From Acidovorax sp. A1169 (GTDB lineage: Bacteria > Pseudomonadota > Gammaproteobacteria > Burkholderiales > Burkholderiaceae_C): 64,000 bases of DNA. Shown in pieces: positions 1 through 8,817 of the stretch. The notes below the pieces were generated by a model, which ran no database searches, had not been told where the DNA came from, and worked only from the letters and a program-made list of their open reading frames with translations. A program made the translations under genes and the position numbers. The number at the start of each line of letters is the position of its first letter. Position 1 is the stretch's first letter. The stretch is from NCBI RefSeq assembly GCF_030704685.1, contig NZ_JAUZDX010000018.1, positions 62,001 to 126,000 of the forward strand, read 5' to 3'.

Positions 1-739
1 GCTGGTACTGCTCGAGCGAGTCGAGGCGGATGGTCTGCGTGTGGTCGCCCACCAGGTCGCGCAGCACGCGCTGCAGCAGGTCGAGGTCCTGGTGCAGCAG
101 CGACATGGGCGGTAGCCGCAGCGATGCGTCCTTGATGCGCGCCCAGGTCTTGCGCAGGTAGGCGATGTCCTCGGCCAACTCGGCGTCGGTCGAATCCTCG
201 CCATTGGTGCGCAGGATGAAGCCGCCGCCACCACCCGTGGCTTTGTCGCCCACCATGGCCTGCAGGCGGGCACGCAAGGCATCGCGCTCGGCCGAGGGGA
301 TCTTCTGCGACACGCCGACATGGTCGTCCTGCGGCAAAAAGACCAGCAGGCGCCCGGCAATGCTGATCTGCGTGGACAGGCGCGCGCCCTTGGTTCCAAT
401 GGGGTCCTTGATGACCTGCACCATGAGCGACTGCCCCTCGAACACCTGCTTTTCGATGGGCACCTGCGGCTCGCCCTTGCGCGCGAACGCTGGCGGCTCG
501 CCATCAGGCTGGCGCTGCCAGACGTCGGCCACGTGCAGAAAGGCGGCGCGCTCCAGGCCGATGTCGATGAAGGCCGACTGCATGCCCGGCAGCACGCGCG
601 AGACCTTGCCCAGGTAGACGTTGCCCACCAGGCCGCGCTCCAGCGTGCGCTCGATGTGCAGCTCCTGCACCGCGCCGTGCTCCACGATGGCCACGCGGGT
701 CTCCTGCGGCGACCAGTTGATGAGGATGTCTTGTTGCAT
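1..739 (-). CDS. rng: Ribonuclease G, N-terminal part
   Basis: This is the first ~246 residues of the RNase E/G family endoribonuclease that matures 16S rRNA 5' ends and turns over mRNA; the rest lies outside the window. The N-terminus begins MQQDILINWSPQETRVAI, followed by an S1-like RNA-binding region with the family phrase GNVYLGKVSRVLPGMQSAFI. It then runs into the RNase H-like part, where GGGGGFILRTNGE is visible. The ATG at 739 is the only sensible start. It is the last gene of the minus-strand run hemF-rsfS-rlmH-maf-rng, 23 nt after maf, which fits co-transcription. RNase E is the alternative, but the position next to maf argues for RNase G. Confidence 0.93.
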   Translation of the reverse strand, partial: MQQDILINWSPQETRVAIVEHGAVQELHIERTLERGLVGNVYLGKVSRVLPGMQSAFIDIGLERAAFLHVADVWQRQPDGEPPAFARKGEPQVPIEKQVFEGQSLMVQVIKDPIGTKGARLSTQISIAGRLLVFLPQDDHVGVSQKIPSAERDALRARLQAMVGDKATGGGGGFILRTNGEDSTDAELAEDIAYLRKTWARIKDASLRLPPMSLLHQDLDLLQRVLRDLVGDHTQTIRLDSLEQYQ

Positions 740-762
740 GGTCGGTCAGTGGTTCTTGTTCT

Positions 763-1377
763 TCAAACGGGGAACCCGGCTGCACGCAGCAGCTGCGCCG
801 TCTCGTACATGGGCAGGCCCATGATGCCCGAATAGCTGCCGCTCAGTTGGGGAATGAAGGCCGCCGCGCGGCCCTGCACGCCATAGGCACCGGCCTTGCC
901 CAGGGGTTCGCCGGTGTTCACGTAGTCATCGACCTGCTGCGGCGTGAGCGCCGCGAAGGTGACGCGCGAGACCGACAGCGCCGCCACGCGCCGCGTGCCC
1001 ATCTGCAGCGCCACGGCCGTGAGCACGCGGTGCGTGCGCCCCGCCAGCTCTGTCAGCATGCGCCCGGCATGCGCGGCATCGTCGGGCTTGCCGTAGATGG
1101 CGCGGCCCAGGGCCACCGTGGTGTCGGAGCACAGGATGGGCGCCTCGGGCAGGCCCCGGCGCGCGCGGCGCGCCATGGCCGCATCGAGCTTGAGGCCGGT
1201 GACGCGCTGCACGTAGGCCGTAGGCACCTCGCCAGGGTGAACTTCCTCGATGGCCTCGGCATCCTCGCCCATGTCGCCGTCCACATTGGGCACCAGCAGT
1301 TCATGGCGCACGCCCAGCTGGTCAAGCAATTGGCGGCGGCGGGGGCTTTGGGAGGCGAGGTAGATGAAGTCCGGCAT
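763..1377 (-). CDS. maf: Maf family nucleoside triphosphate pyrophosphatase
   Basis: A 204-residue Maf protein that hydrolyses dTTP/UTP or modified nucleotides to the monophosphate and so cleans the nucleotide pool. The signature N-terminus [21 protein letters not shown] contains the SxSPRR motif that binds the triphosphate. The conserved [10 protein letters not shown] segment and the late [16 protein letters not shown] segment carry the catalytic acidic and glycine residues of the family. Length is normal. It lies between rlmH and rng on the same strand. The YhdE-type (dTTP/UTP) assignment is by position and general similarity; the m7GTP-type YceF cannot be excluded by eye. Confidence 0.93.
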   Translation of the reverse strand: MPDFIYLASQSPRRRQLLDQLGVRHELLVPNVDGDMGEDAEAIEEVHPGEVPTAYVQRVTGLKLDAAMARRARRGLPEAPILCSDTTVALGRAIYGKPDDAAHAGRMLTELAGRTHRVLTAVALQMGTRRVAALSVSRVTFAALTPQQVDDYVNTGEPLGKAGAYGVQGRAAAFIPQLSGSYSGIMGLPMYETAQLLRAAGFPV

Positions 1378-1468
1378 GGTGGATGAAGGATAACCAAGAA
1401 CGCGCAGTAGAACCGCGAATTCCTATCATTCCTTGCTACGCAATCGGTAGCAAATCACGCCCGGGACA

Positions 1469-1936
1469 TCATTCCCGGTGGTAGGGGTGGCCCGCATTCA
1501 CGGACCAGGCACGGTACAGCTGCTCGATGAGCAACACGCGCACCATGGCGTGCGGCAGCGTCAGGTCGGACAGGCGGATGCGCTCGTGCGCGGCCTGGCG
1601 AAAGCCCGGGTCGAGCCCGTCGGGCCCGCCGATGACCAGGGCCACGTCGTCCCCGCCCAGCTGCCAGCCCTTGAGCCGCTCGGCCAGGGCCTTGGTGGTG
1701 AGGTTGGTGCCGCGCTCGTCGAGCGCGACCACGCGGGTGCCCCGGGGAATGGCGGCCTCGATGCGCTCACGCTCGGCGGCGTACAGCGTTTCGATGGTCT
1801 TGGAGCCGCGCGGCTCGGTCTTCACCGCCTTGAGCTCGACCTTGATCTCGAACGGGAAGCGCTTGGCATAGTCCTCGTAGGCGGTCTGCGCCCAGTCGGG
1901 CACACGCTGGCCCACGGCCACGATCAGCAGTTTCAT
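1469..1936 (-). CDS. rlmH: 23S rRNA pseudouridine-1915 N3-methyltransferase
   Basis: RlmH, a SPOUT-class methyltransferase that methylates pseudouridine 1915 in helix 69 of assembled 70S ribosomes using SAM. The 155-residue length is exactly typical. Visible are the start [20 protein letters not shown], the SAM-knot segment [14 protein letters not shown], and the C-terminal [22 protein letters not shown] and HPYHRE that form the trefoil knot and dimer surface. It sits 59 nt after rsfS, the classical rsfS-rlmH pair of ribosome-related genes. Confidence 0.97.
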   Translation of the reverse strand: MKLLIVAVGQRVPDWAQTAYEDYAKRFPFEIKVELKAVKTEPRGSKTIETLYAAERERIEAAIPRGTRVVALDERGTNLTTKALAERLKGWQLGGDDVALVIGGPDGLDPGFRQAAHERIRLSDLTLPHAMVRVLLIEQLYRAWSVNAGHPYHRE

Positions 1937-1995
1937 GGCAATTCAGGCGCCAGGAGATTGTTGCGGGAGCCGGGCCGAAGCCCTGCTCCATCGCC

Positions 1996-2841
1996 TCACT
2001 TGCGGCCGGGCGCCCTCTTGGCTGGGGCCTTGGCCGCCGGCCGTGCACCACCGCGCGAAGCGGGCTTGGCAGCCTCGGCATTGGCCTTGCTGCGCGGCAC
2101 CGATGGCTTGACCACGATGGTCTTGATCGGTGCCTTGGTGGCGGCGGGCTTCTTGGCTGCAGGACTGGTCTTCGCTGCGGTCTTGCCTGGTGCGGCCTTG
2201 GCGGCAGCGCCGGACTTCGCGGGGGCGCGGCTCGGTGCCTTGGCGGGCGCCTTGGCTGCTGGCTTGGCCGCAGCCGGTGCGGGCCTGGCTGCCGACTTGG
2301 CGGCGGGGCGCGCTGCCGACTTGGCAGGTGCTGCAGACTTCTTGGCCGCAGGGCGTGCCGAAGTACCGCTCTTGGCGGCCGACTTGGCATCCGACTTCGC
2401 GGCCTTCTGGGCCGACTTCTTCTCGGCCAGTTCGGTGGCTGCCGACGATGCCGGCTTGGCCGCGCCGAGCTTCAGGCGCACAGGTATTTCGCCCCAGAGC
2501 TCTTCCAGGCGGTAGTACTGGCGGATGGCGGGCTGCATGATGTGCGCCACGGCGGCGCCGCAGTCCACGATGATCCATTCGCCGTTGTCTTCGCCTTCGA
2601 TGCGCGGCTTGGAAAAGCCGGCTTCCTTCACCGCGTCGCGCACGCTGGCGGCCAGCGCCTTGGTCTGGCGGTTGGAGGTACCCGATGCCACGATGACCCG
2701 TTCAAACAGCGGCGAGAGATGCTCGGTGTTGAAGACCTGGATGTCTTGCGCCTTGACGTCTTCCAGGCCATCGACGATGGCGCGCTGGAGTTTGGTGACG
2801 TCTTTCTTGGCGGCGGTTTCCGATTTGGTGGATGTGGTCAT
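1996..2841 (-). CDS. rsfS: Ribosomal silencing factor RsfS with long Ala/Lys/Pro-rich tail
   Basis: RsfS (Iojap/YbeB family) binds ribosomal protein uL14 and blocks joining of the subunits in starvation. The family domain covers about residues 10-120 (KLQRAIVDGLEDVKAQDIQVF, EGEDNGEWIIVDCGAAVAHI, YYRLEELWGE). I start it at MTTSTKSETAAKKD (2841); the upstream in-frame methionine would add a hydrophobic stretch that fits nothing. Known family members are about 105-130 residues; this one continues for ~150 residues of low-complexity Ala, Lys, Pro and Ser resembling histone H1-like tails, probably disordered and nucleic-acid binding. No nadD separates it from hemF. Confidence 0.93.
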   Translation of the reverse strand: MTTSTKSETAAKKDVTKLQRAIVDGLEDVKAQDIQVFNTEHLSPLFERVIVASGTSNRQTKALAASVRDAVKEAGFSKPRIEGEDNGEWIIVDCGAAVAHIMQPAIRQYYRLEELWGEIPVRLKLGAAKPASSAATELAEKKSAQKAAKSDAKSAAKSGTSARPAAKKSAAPAKSAARPAAKSAARPAPAAAKPAAKAPAKAPSRAPAKSGAAAKAAPGKTAAKTSPAAKKPAATKAPIKTIVVKPSVPRSKANAEAAKPASRGGARPAAKAPAKRAPGRK

Positions 2842-2977
2842 CAGGCGGTGATTTATGAGGAATGGAATCAATATAGCGCGCAACGGGGCGTGCAGCCAGT
2901 GGGCTGGGCCTTGGGTGTTGCGCGGCGGCGCTCAGGCGAGAAAGGGCGTTGGAGCCCTTCGCTGCTGGCGCCGAAAG

Positions 2978-3007
2978 CGCGTGCAGCTATTGAAATTATA
3001 GCTTTTT
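2978..3007. repeat. Small interspersed inverted-repeat element, copy 1
   Basis: Between hemF and rsfS lies an AT-rich imperfect palindrome with perfect 6-bp arms AGCTAT at 2985-2990 and ATAGCT at 2998-3003, preceded by a GCGCGTGC flank. The same layout occurs in inverted orientation at 62466-62495, sharing the core TGCAGCTAT and the GAAA loop. I believe this type of element is common in Comamonadaceae intergenic DNA, but this is from memory. Function is unknown. Confidence 0.5.
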
Positions 3008-3023
3008 GCAGACAACGGTCGTT

Positions 3024-3980
3024 TCAGGGCGTATCCACAAGCCAATCGCGCCGCACCAGGAAGCGCTCGGCCAGCGCCGCTTCGGCCGAATCGGCGCCCT
3101 CCTGGCGCTGGTACGACCACGACACCAGCGGCGGCATGGACAGCAGGATGGACTCGGTGCGCCCACCCGATTGCAGGCCGAAATGCGTGCCCCGGTCCCA
3201 CACCAGGTTGAACTCCACATAGCGGCCACGGCGGTAGAGCTGGAACGCGCGCTCGCGCTCGCCATGGGGCATGCCCTGGCGCTTTTCGACGATGGGCAAA
3301 TAGGCGGACAGAAAGGCATCGCCCACCGATTGCGTCATGGCCAGGCTCTGGTCGAACCCCAGCTCCGAGAAATCGTCGAAGAACACCCCGCCCACGCCGC
3401 GCTGCTCGTTGCGGTGCTTGAGGAAGAAGTATTCGTCGCACCACTGCTTGAAGCGCGGGTACTTGTCGTCGCCAAAGGGCTGCAGCGCATCGCGGCAGGT
3501 GCGGTGAAAGTGCACCGCATCGTCCTCGAAGCCGTAGTACGGCGTGAGGTCCATGCCCCCGCCGAACCAGCAGGTGGGCGCCTGCCCGGGGTGGCCTGCG
3601 GCGATCATGCGCACGTTCATGTGCACCGTGGGCACATAGGGGTTGCGCGGATGGAACACCAGCGACACGCCCATGGCCTCGAACGGCGCACCCGCCAGCT
3701 CGGGCCGGTGCTGCGTGGCCGATGGCGGCAAGAGCGGCCCGCGCACATGCGAAAAGCCGCAGCCTGCGCGCTCGAACACGCGCCCGCCTTCGAGGATGCG
3801 CGTCACGCCATCGCCCTGCAGCGCCTCACCGGGCGCCTTGCGCCAGGCATCGGCCAGAAAGCGGGCCCCGCCCTCGCCTTCCACGGCCTCCAGGGCGTCT
3901 GTGATGCGCAGCTGCAGCCCCCGCAGGTAGCTGCGCACGCGCTCCACCGTGGCGGCGGTGTTCAGGGAGTCAACCGACAT
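3024..3980 (-). CDS. hemF: Oxygen-dependent coproporphyrinogen-III oxidase
   Basis: HemF performs the aerobic oxidative decarboxylation of two propionates of coproporphyrinogen III to give protoporphyrinogen IX in haem synthesis. The 318-residue length is typical. Family segments are clear: [15 protein letters not shown], the [13 protein letters not shown] block, [21 protein letters not shown], and [21 protein letters not shown] with the conserved active-site region. The start [16 protein letters not shown] overlaps the purD stop by one base (TGATG), showing translational coupling. Downstream there is a 182-nt gap before rsfS rather than nadD. Confidence 0.97.
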   Translation of the reverse strand: MSVDSLNTAATVERVRSYLRGLQLRITDALEAVEGEGGARFLADAWRKAPGEALQGDGVTRILEGGRVFERAGCGFSHVRGPLLPPSATQHRPELAGAPFEAMGVSLVFHPRNPYVPTVHMNVRMIAAGHPGQAPTCWFGGGMDLTPYYGFEDDAVHFHRTCRDALQPFGDDKYPRFKQWCDEYFFLKHRNEQRGVGGVFFDDFSELGFDQSLAMTQSVGDAFLSAYLPIVEKRQGMPHGERERAFQLYRRGRYVEFNLVWDRGTHFGLQSGGRTESILLSMPPLVSWSYQRQEGADSAEAALAERFLVRRDWLVDTP

Positions 3981-5260
3981 CAGCCTTTGAGGGCGCGAAA
4001 GCCGATGTCACGGCGGTATTGCGCGCCGTCGAAGTGGATGTTGCGCGCCACGTCGTAGGCGCGCTGCTGCGCCTGCTTGACGCTGTCGGCCAGCACCGTC
4101 ACGCACAGCACGCGGCCGCCCGTGACGCTGACCACGCCGTCCTTCAAGTCCGTGCCCGCATGAAAGGCCACGGCGTCGTCCGCATCGGCCGGCAGGCCGG
4201 TGATGGTGTCGCCCTTGCGCGGGTTCTCGGGGTAGCCGTGGGCGGCCATCACCACGCCCAGCGCGGTGCGGCGGTCCCACTGCAGCTCGATCTGGTCGAG
4301 CTTGCCGTCCACGCCGGCACCCAGCACGTCGGCCAGGTCGCTTTTCAGGCGCATCAAAATGGGCTGGGTCTCGGGGTCGCCCATGCGGCAGTTGAATTCG
4401 AGCGTCTTGGGCTGGCCCTTGGCGTCGATCATCAGCCCGGCATAGAGGAAACCGGTGTAGGGGATGCCATCCTTTTCCATGCCACGGATGGTGGGCAGGA
4501 TGATCTCGCGCATGGCGCGGGCATGCACGTCGGCCGTGACCACGGGCGCGGGCGAATACGCGCCCATGCCGCCGGTGTTGGGGCCTTCGTCGCCGTCCTT
4601 GAGGCGCTTGTGGTCCTGGCTGGTGGCCAGGGCCAGCACGTTCTTGCCATCGCACAGCACGATGAAGGAGGCTTCTTCGCCTTCGAGGAAGGCTTCGATC
4701 ACCACGCGGGCGCCCCCCTCGTTGTGGGTCACGCCGTACTTGTTGTCCACCAGCATGAAATCGACAGCATCGTGCGCCTCTTTCAGCGTCATGGCCACGA
4801 CCACGCCCTTGCCGGCCGCCAGGCCGTCGGCCTTGATGACGATGGGCGCGCCCAGGCGGTCCACGAAGGCATGGGCCGCCACCGGGTCGGTGAAGGTGTC
4901 GTAGTCCGCCGTGGGGATGCCATGGCGGCGCATGAAGGCCTTGGAGAAGGCCTTGGAGCTTTCGAGCTGTGCGGCCGCCTGCGTGGGGCCGAACACGCGC
5001 AGACCATGCGCGCGGAATTCGTCGACCACGCCAGCGGCCAGAGGCGCCTCGGGGCCCACCACGCTAAGGCTGATCTTCTCGGCCTGAGCCCAGATGCGCA
5101 GCTCGCGCACGTCGGTGATTGCCACGTTCTCCAGCTTGGAGTTCAGGGCCGTGCCGCCGTTGCCTGGCGCCACGAACACCTTGGTGACCTTGGGAGATTG
5201 GCTGAGCTTCCAGGCCATTGCGTGTTCACGGCCGCCGCCACCAATTACAAGAACCTTCAT
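3980..5260 (-). CDS. purD: Phosphoribosylamine-glycine ligase
   Basis: PurD (GAR synthetase) condenses phosphoribosylamine with glycine using ATP in the second step of purine synthesis. The 426-residue protein has the N-terminal [18 protein letters not shown] motif, the ATP-grasp domain ([53 protein letters not shown]) and the C-terminal [13 protein letters not shown] segment with metal-binding residues. Length is normal. It is the first gene of the run that continues into hemF with a one-base overlap. The 80 nt between it and yebC show no strong terminator. Confidence 0.97.
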   Translation of the reverse strand: MKVLVIGGGGREHAMAWKLSQSPKVTKVFVAPGNGGTALNSKLENVAITDVRELRIWAQAEKISLSVVGPEAPLAAGVVDEFRAHGLRVFGPTQAAAQLESSKAFSKAFMRRHGIPTADYDTFTDPVAAHAFVDRLGAPIVIKADGLAAGKGVVVAMTLKEAHDAVDFMLVDNKYGVTHNEGGARVVIEAFLEGEEASFIVLCDGKNVLALATSQDHKRLKDGDEGPNTGGMGAYSPAPVVTADVHARAMREIILPTIRGMEKDGIPYTGFLYAGLMIDAKGQPKTLEFNCRMGDPETQPILMRLKSDLADVLGAGVDGKLDQIELQWDRRTALGVVMAAHGYPENPRKGDTITGLPADADDAVAFHAGTDLKDGVVSVTGGRVLCVTVLADSVKQAQQRAYDVARNIHFDGAQYRRDIGFRALKG

Positions 5261-5340
5261 ACCAGCCTATTAGAACCTGTCTGCAACCGGCCAAACGGCT
5301 GTTACAGGGACAGTGTTGTGAATTCAATCGTGGCAGCGTT

Positions 5341-6060
5341 TCAGAGCGCAGCGTTGTGGTAGATCTCCTGGGCATCGTCCAGGTCTTCCAGGACATCGAG
5401 CAATTTTTGCATCCGCACGGCGTCTTCGCCCTCCAGCTCGATGGTGTTTTCAGCGCGCATGGTGACCTCGGACACCTCGGGCGTCAGGCCTGCGGCCTCC
5501 AGGGCGTTCTTCACGGCCTCAAAGTCGGCCGGCGCGGTCAGCACCTCGATGGCGCCGTCCCCATCGGTCAGCACGTCCTCGGCGCCGGCGTCGAGCGCCA
5601 CTTCCATGACCTTGTCCTCGTCGGTGCCCGGCGCAAAGATCAGCTGGCCGCAGTGCTTGAACTGGAACACCACCGAACCCTCGGTGCCCATGCTGCCACC
5701 GTGCTTGCTGAAGGCATGGCGCACCTCGGCCACCGTGCGCACGCGGTTGTCGGTCATGGTGTCGATCATGATGGCCACGCCACCGATGCCATAGCCTTCG
5801 TAGCGGATTTCCTCGTAGGTCAGGCCCTCGGCGTTGCCGGTGGCCTTGTCGATGTTGTATTTGATGCGGTCGGCCGGCATGTTGGCCGCCTTGGCCTTGT
5901 CCACCGCCAGGCGCAGGCGGGGGTTGGCAGACAGGTCCCCGCCGCCCGAACGGGCCGCCACGGTGATTTCGCGAATGATGCGGGTCCAGATCTTGCCGCG
6001 TTTTTCATCCTGCCGCCCCTTGCGGTGCTGGATATTCGCCCATTTGCTGTGTCCTGCCAC
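5341..6060 (-). CDS. yebC: YebC/PmpR family translation or transcription factor
   Basis: A 239-residue canonical YebC protein beginning with the invariant [22 protein letters not shown] (GTG start). Members were named as DNA-binding regulators (PmpR), while recent work on bacterial YebC and mitochondrial TACO1 supports a role in translation through proline stretches on the ribosome. Conserved blocks include [37 protein letters not shown] and [15 protein letters not shown] divergent paralogue is encoded at 30021-30734. It is followed on the same strand by purD after 80 nt. Confidence 0.95.
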   Translation of the reverse strand: MAGHSKWANIQHRKGRQDEKRGKIWTRIIREITVAARSGGGDLSANPRLRLAVDKAKAANMPADRIKYNIDKATGNAEGLTYEEIRYEGYGIGGVAIMIDTMTDNRVRTVAEVRHAFSKHGGSMGTEGSVVFQFKHCGQLIFAPGTDEDKVMEVALDAGAEDVLTDGDGAIEVLTAPADFEAVKNALEAAGLTPEVSEVTMRAENTIELEGEDAVRMQKLLDVLEDLDDAQEIYHNAAL

Positions 6061-6140
6061 GGGAAGTCCTTTTGTATTGATTTAATCTACTGAGCGCGAT
6101 TTTACTTTTTGCCCGACCCGCATCCCCGAGGAAACCCCAA

Positions 6141-7658
6141 ATGGCTGACCCACTTCTGATTGCCAAGCACGACACCACCGAATGCCATCTGCTACCGGGC
6201 CTGGCCAACCGCCACGGGCTCATCACGGGTGCCACAGGCACCGGCAAGACGGTGACACTGCAGACTCTGGCCGAGAATTTCTCGCGCATCGGGGTGCCGG
6301 TGTTCATGGCCGACGTCAAGGGCGACCTCACCGGGGCCAGCCAGCCCGGCAAGATCGGCGAGAAGCTGTCCGCCACGCTCAAGGAGCGTGGGCTGGACCT
6401 GCCCGCCCCCCTGGCTTGCCCCACCACGCTCTGGGACGTGTTCGGCGAGCAGGGCCACCCGGTGCGCGCCACGGTGTCGGACATGGGGCCGCTGCTGCTG
6501 GGGCGCATGCTCAACCTCAATGAGACGCAATTGGGCGTGCTCAACCTCGTGTTCAAGATAGCCGACGACAACGGCATGCTGCTGCTGGACCTCAAGGACC
6601 TGCGCGCCATGCTGCAGTATGTGGGCGACAACGGCAAGGAATTCACGACCGAGTACGGCAACGTGAGTGCGGCCAGTGTGGGCGCCATCCAGCGCGGGCT
6701 GCTGCAGATCGAGCAGCAGGGCGGCACGCAGTTCTTCGGCGAGCCCATGCTCAACATCCAGGACTTCATGCAGACCGTCGATGGCCAGGGCGTGGTCAAC
6801 ATCCTGGCGGCCGACAAGCTCATGAATTCGCCGCGCCTGTACGCCACCTTCCTCTTGTGGATGCTGTCCGAGCTGTTCGAGCAGTTGCCCGAGATCGGCG
6901 ACCCCGAGCAGCCCAAGCTGGTGTTCTTCTTCGACGAGGCCCACCTCTTGTTCAACGAGGCGCCCAAGGTGCTGGTCGAGCGCATCGAGCTGGTGGTGCG
7001 CCTGGTGCGCTCCAAAGGCGTGGGCGTGTACTTCGTGACGCAGAACCCGCTCGATATCCCCGACACGGTGCTGGCCCAACTGGGCAACCGCGTGCAGCAT
7101 GCGCTGCGCGCCTTCACGCCGCGCGACCAGAAGGCCGTGAAGGCCACGGCCACCACCATGCGGCAAAAGCCGGGCCTGGATATCGAAACCGCCATCACCG
7201 AACTGGCCGTGGGCGAGGCGCTGATCAGTTTTCTCGACGCCAAGGGCCGCCCCAGCGTGACCGAGCGCGTCTTTGTGCTGCCGCCGGGCAGCCAGCTGGG
7301 CCCCATCACGCCGCAGCAGCGCCAGGCGCTGATGGCCAGCTCGCTCGTGGCCGGCGTGTACGAAAAGGTGGTGGACCGCGAATCGGCCTATGAAAAGCTC
7401 AAGGGCCGCACTGCAGACGCTACGGCACAGGCGACGCCCGCAGGCAAGGGCTCGGTGGCGGCGCCTGCAGAAGAAGGCGGAGGCCTGCTGGGCGGCCTGA
7501 ACGATGTGCTGTTCGGCTCCACCGGCCCGCGCGGCGGCAAGCGCGACGGCCTGGCGCAGACCATGGCCAAGTCGGCGGTGCGCACCATGGGCACCTCGCT
7601 GGGCAAAGAAATCCTGCGTGGCGTGCTTGGCAGCGTCTTCGGTGGAAGGAAAAGGTAA
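6141..7658 (+). CDS. HerA-like ATPase of the DUF853 family
   Basis: A 505-residue P-loop NTPase of the DUF853/YjgR branch of HerA-FtsK-like motors, of uncertain function, presumed to act on DNA or protein. Walker A is GATGTGKT at residues 30-37, directly after the short N-terminal strand, and Walker B is [16 protein letters not shown] at about residues 258-273. [32 protein letters not shown] carries the sensor and arginine-finger-like region. Family members typically end with a basic tail like the [18 protein letters not shown] seen here. A linker of Ala, Gly and Thr lies near residues 415-450. It is monocistronic and its stop is followed at once by a GC-rich repeat. Confidence 0.9.
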   Translation: MADPLLIAKHDTTECHLLPGLANRHGLITGATGTGKTVTLQTLAENFSRIGVPVFMADVKGDLTGASQPGKIGEKLSATLKERGLDLPAPLACPTTLWDVFGEQGHPVRATVSDMGPLLLGRMLNLNETQLGVLNLVFKIADDNGMLLLDLKDLRAMLQYVGDNGKEFTTEYGNVSAASVGAIQRGLLQIEQQGGTQFFGEPMLNIQDFMQTVDGQGVVNILAADKLMNSPRLYATFLLWMLSELFEQLPEIGDPEQPKLVFFFDEAHLLFNEAPKVLVERIELVVRLVRSKGVGVYFVTQNPLDIPDTVLAQLGNRVQHALRAFTPRDQKAVKATATTMRQKPGLDIETAITELAVGEALISFLDAKGRPSVTERVFVLPPGSQLGPITPQQRQALMASSLVAGVYEKVVDRESAYEKLKGRTADATAQATPAGKGSVAAPAEEGGGLLGGLNDVLFGSTGPRGGKRDGLAQTMAKSAVRTMGTSLGKEILRGVLGSVFGGRKR

Positions 7659-7766
7659 CCCCCTGAGTCGCTTCGCGCCTTCCCCCTTGAAGGGGGACGC
7701 CCCCAGCGCAAGCGCTGGATACGCCGCCTTCGCGGCGGGGCGGCCCTTGCGCGGGGGCACTGGCCT
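7659..7766 (+). repeat. GC-rich 3'-end repeat, copy A
   Basis: Immediately after the stop of the HerA-like gene begins CCCCCTGAGTCGCTTCGCGC, followed by nested hairpins (CCCCCTT/AAGGGGG at about 7682-7696, CCAGCGC/GCGCTGG at 7703-7718, CCGCC/GGCGG at 7723-7737) and the end block GGGGCGGCCCTTGCGC. The same start and end blocks occur at 29026-29110 and 34258-34360, each in sense orientation just after a stop codon. The hairpins could act as a terminator-like or mRNA 3'-stabilising structure. Confidence 0.8.
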
Positions 7767-7882
7767 AGGTCACGCCAGTTTCAATCGGGTGAAACCTGGC
7801 AACGGATCGATAAAAGCCATCCCATAGTCTCGAAAAAGAGGTAAAACCCCGGAAAACAGACACATAACAAAGGGGGAAACCG

Positions 7883-8689
7883 ATGGGCAAGATCGACAGG
7901 CTGCTGGTGCGCTACGGCGGCAACGTGGTGCAACTGGCCATTGCCATCTGGGCACTGGCTTTCGTGGCCGCCTTCGCGGGGCTGCTGCGGCCCAACTGGC
8001 GCTGGGCCATCTACCTCGTTTGCACCGTGGCGGTCACCGCCATCGTCGTGCAGTGGACGCGCACGGTGCGTGAGCGCTATATCCGCGAGGCGCGCCTGCC
8101 CGCCTACTTGAAGCGCAAGCTGCGCGAGACCTACCCGCACCTCAGCCAGAAGGACTGCGAACTCGTGGAGCGCGGGCTGCGCCAGTTCTTCATGGCCTGC
8201 ATGCGCAGCCGCAAGCAGTTCGTGGCCATGCCGTCCAAGGCGGTGGATGCGCTCTGGCACGACTTCATCCTGCACACGCAGGCCTACAAGACCTGGTGCC
8301 ACAACGCGCTGGGCTTCTTTTTGCACCACACCCCTGCCGAGGCGCTGGGCGCGAAGGCCAGGAACAACGACGGCCTGCGCCGCGCCTGGTTCTGGGCCTG
8401 CAAGGAGGAGGCCATCAACCCCAAGGCCCCCAGCCGGCTGCCGCTGCTGTTTGCACTGGACTCCAAGATGGCGATTGCCGGCGGCTTCACCTACGTGCCC
8501 GACTGCAGCGACATCCTGCGCAAGAGCGGTGCTGGCGGCGATGGCAGCGGCACCTACTGCGGCACCAGCTTTTCCGACGGCAGCCACAGCGGCAGCTCGG
8601 ACGATTTTGGTGGGGCCGACCATTCCAGCAGCAGCAGCGACAGTTCCAGCGACGGCGGGGGTGGTTGCGGCGGCGGGGGCGGTGATTGA
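7883..8689 (+). CDS. Glycine-rich-domain-like membrane protein
   Basis: A 268-residue protein of uncertain function. Two N-terminal membrane spans are visible at about residues 14-34 and 40-58. A soluble domain at about 85-205 includes AVDALWHDFILHTQAYKTWC and LGFFLHHTPAE, a His-rich pattern I associate with the glycine-rich-domain (GRDP/DUF1399-like) family. The last ~55 residues are Ser, Gly and Asp only, with a run of Ser followed by a Gly-rich GGGGCGGGGGD end. The ATG at 7883 has a GGGGGAAA ribosome site. It stands alone between two intergenic gaps. The family assignment is by remembered motif and should be taken as tentative. Confidence 0.7.
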   Translation: MGKIDRLLVRYGGNVVQLAIAIWALAFVAAFAGLLRPNWRWAIYLVCTVAVTAIVVQWTRTVRERYIREARLPAYLKRKLRETYPHLSQKDCELVERGLRQFFMACMRSRKQFVAMPSKAVDALWHDFILHTQAYKTWCHNALGFFLHHTPAEALGAKARNNDGLRRAWFWACKEEAINPKAPSRLPLLFALDSKMAIAGGFTYVPDCSDILRKSGAGGDGSGTYCGTSFSDGSHSGSSDDFGGADHSSSSSDSSSDGGGGCGGGGGD

Positions 8690-8817
8690 GGGCGTGCGGG
8701 TTCTGACCCGGAACTGACGGCACCCGGGATGCCAATATCCGTTGCGGACCACGGCAATAACCACACCCCTACAATGGACAGCTTGTCAACTTCAAGGGAG
8801 CCCTTTGCTCCCTGTCT

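Noticed and set aside
2932-3444. Possible nadD between hemF and rsfS
   Set aside because: The frame overlaps hemF antisense and shows no GGxFxPxHxGH nucleotide-binding motif of NadD.
6192-7760. Minus-strand open frame of about 522 codons opposite the HerA-like ATPase
   Set aside because: Composition and lack of motifs mark it as a third-position GC artefact of the gene on the plus strand.
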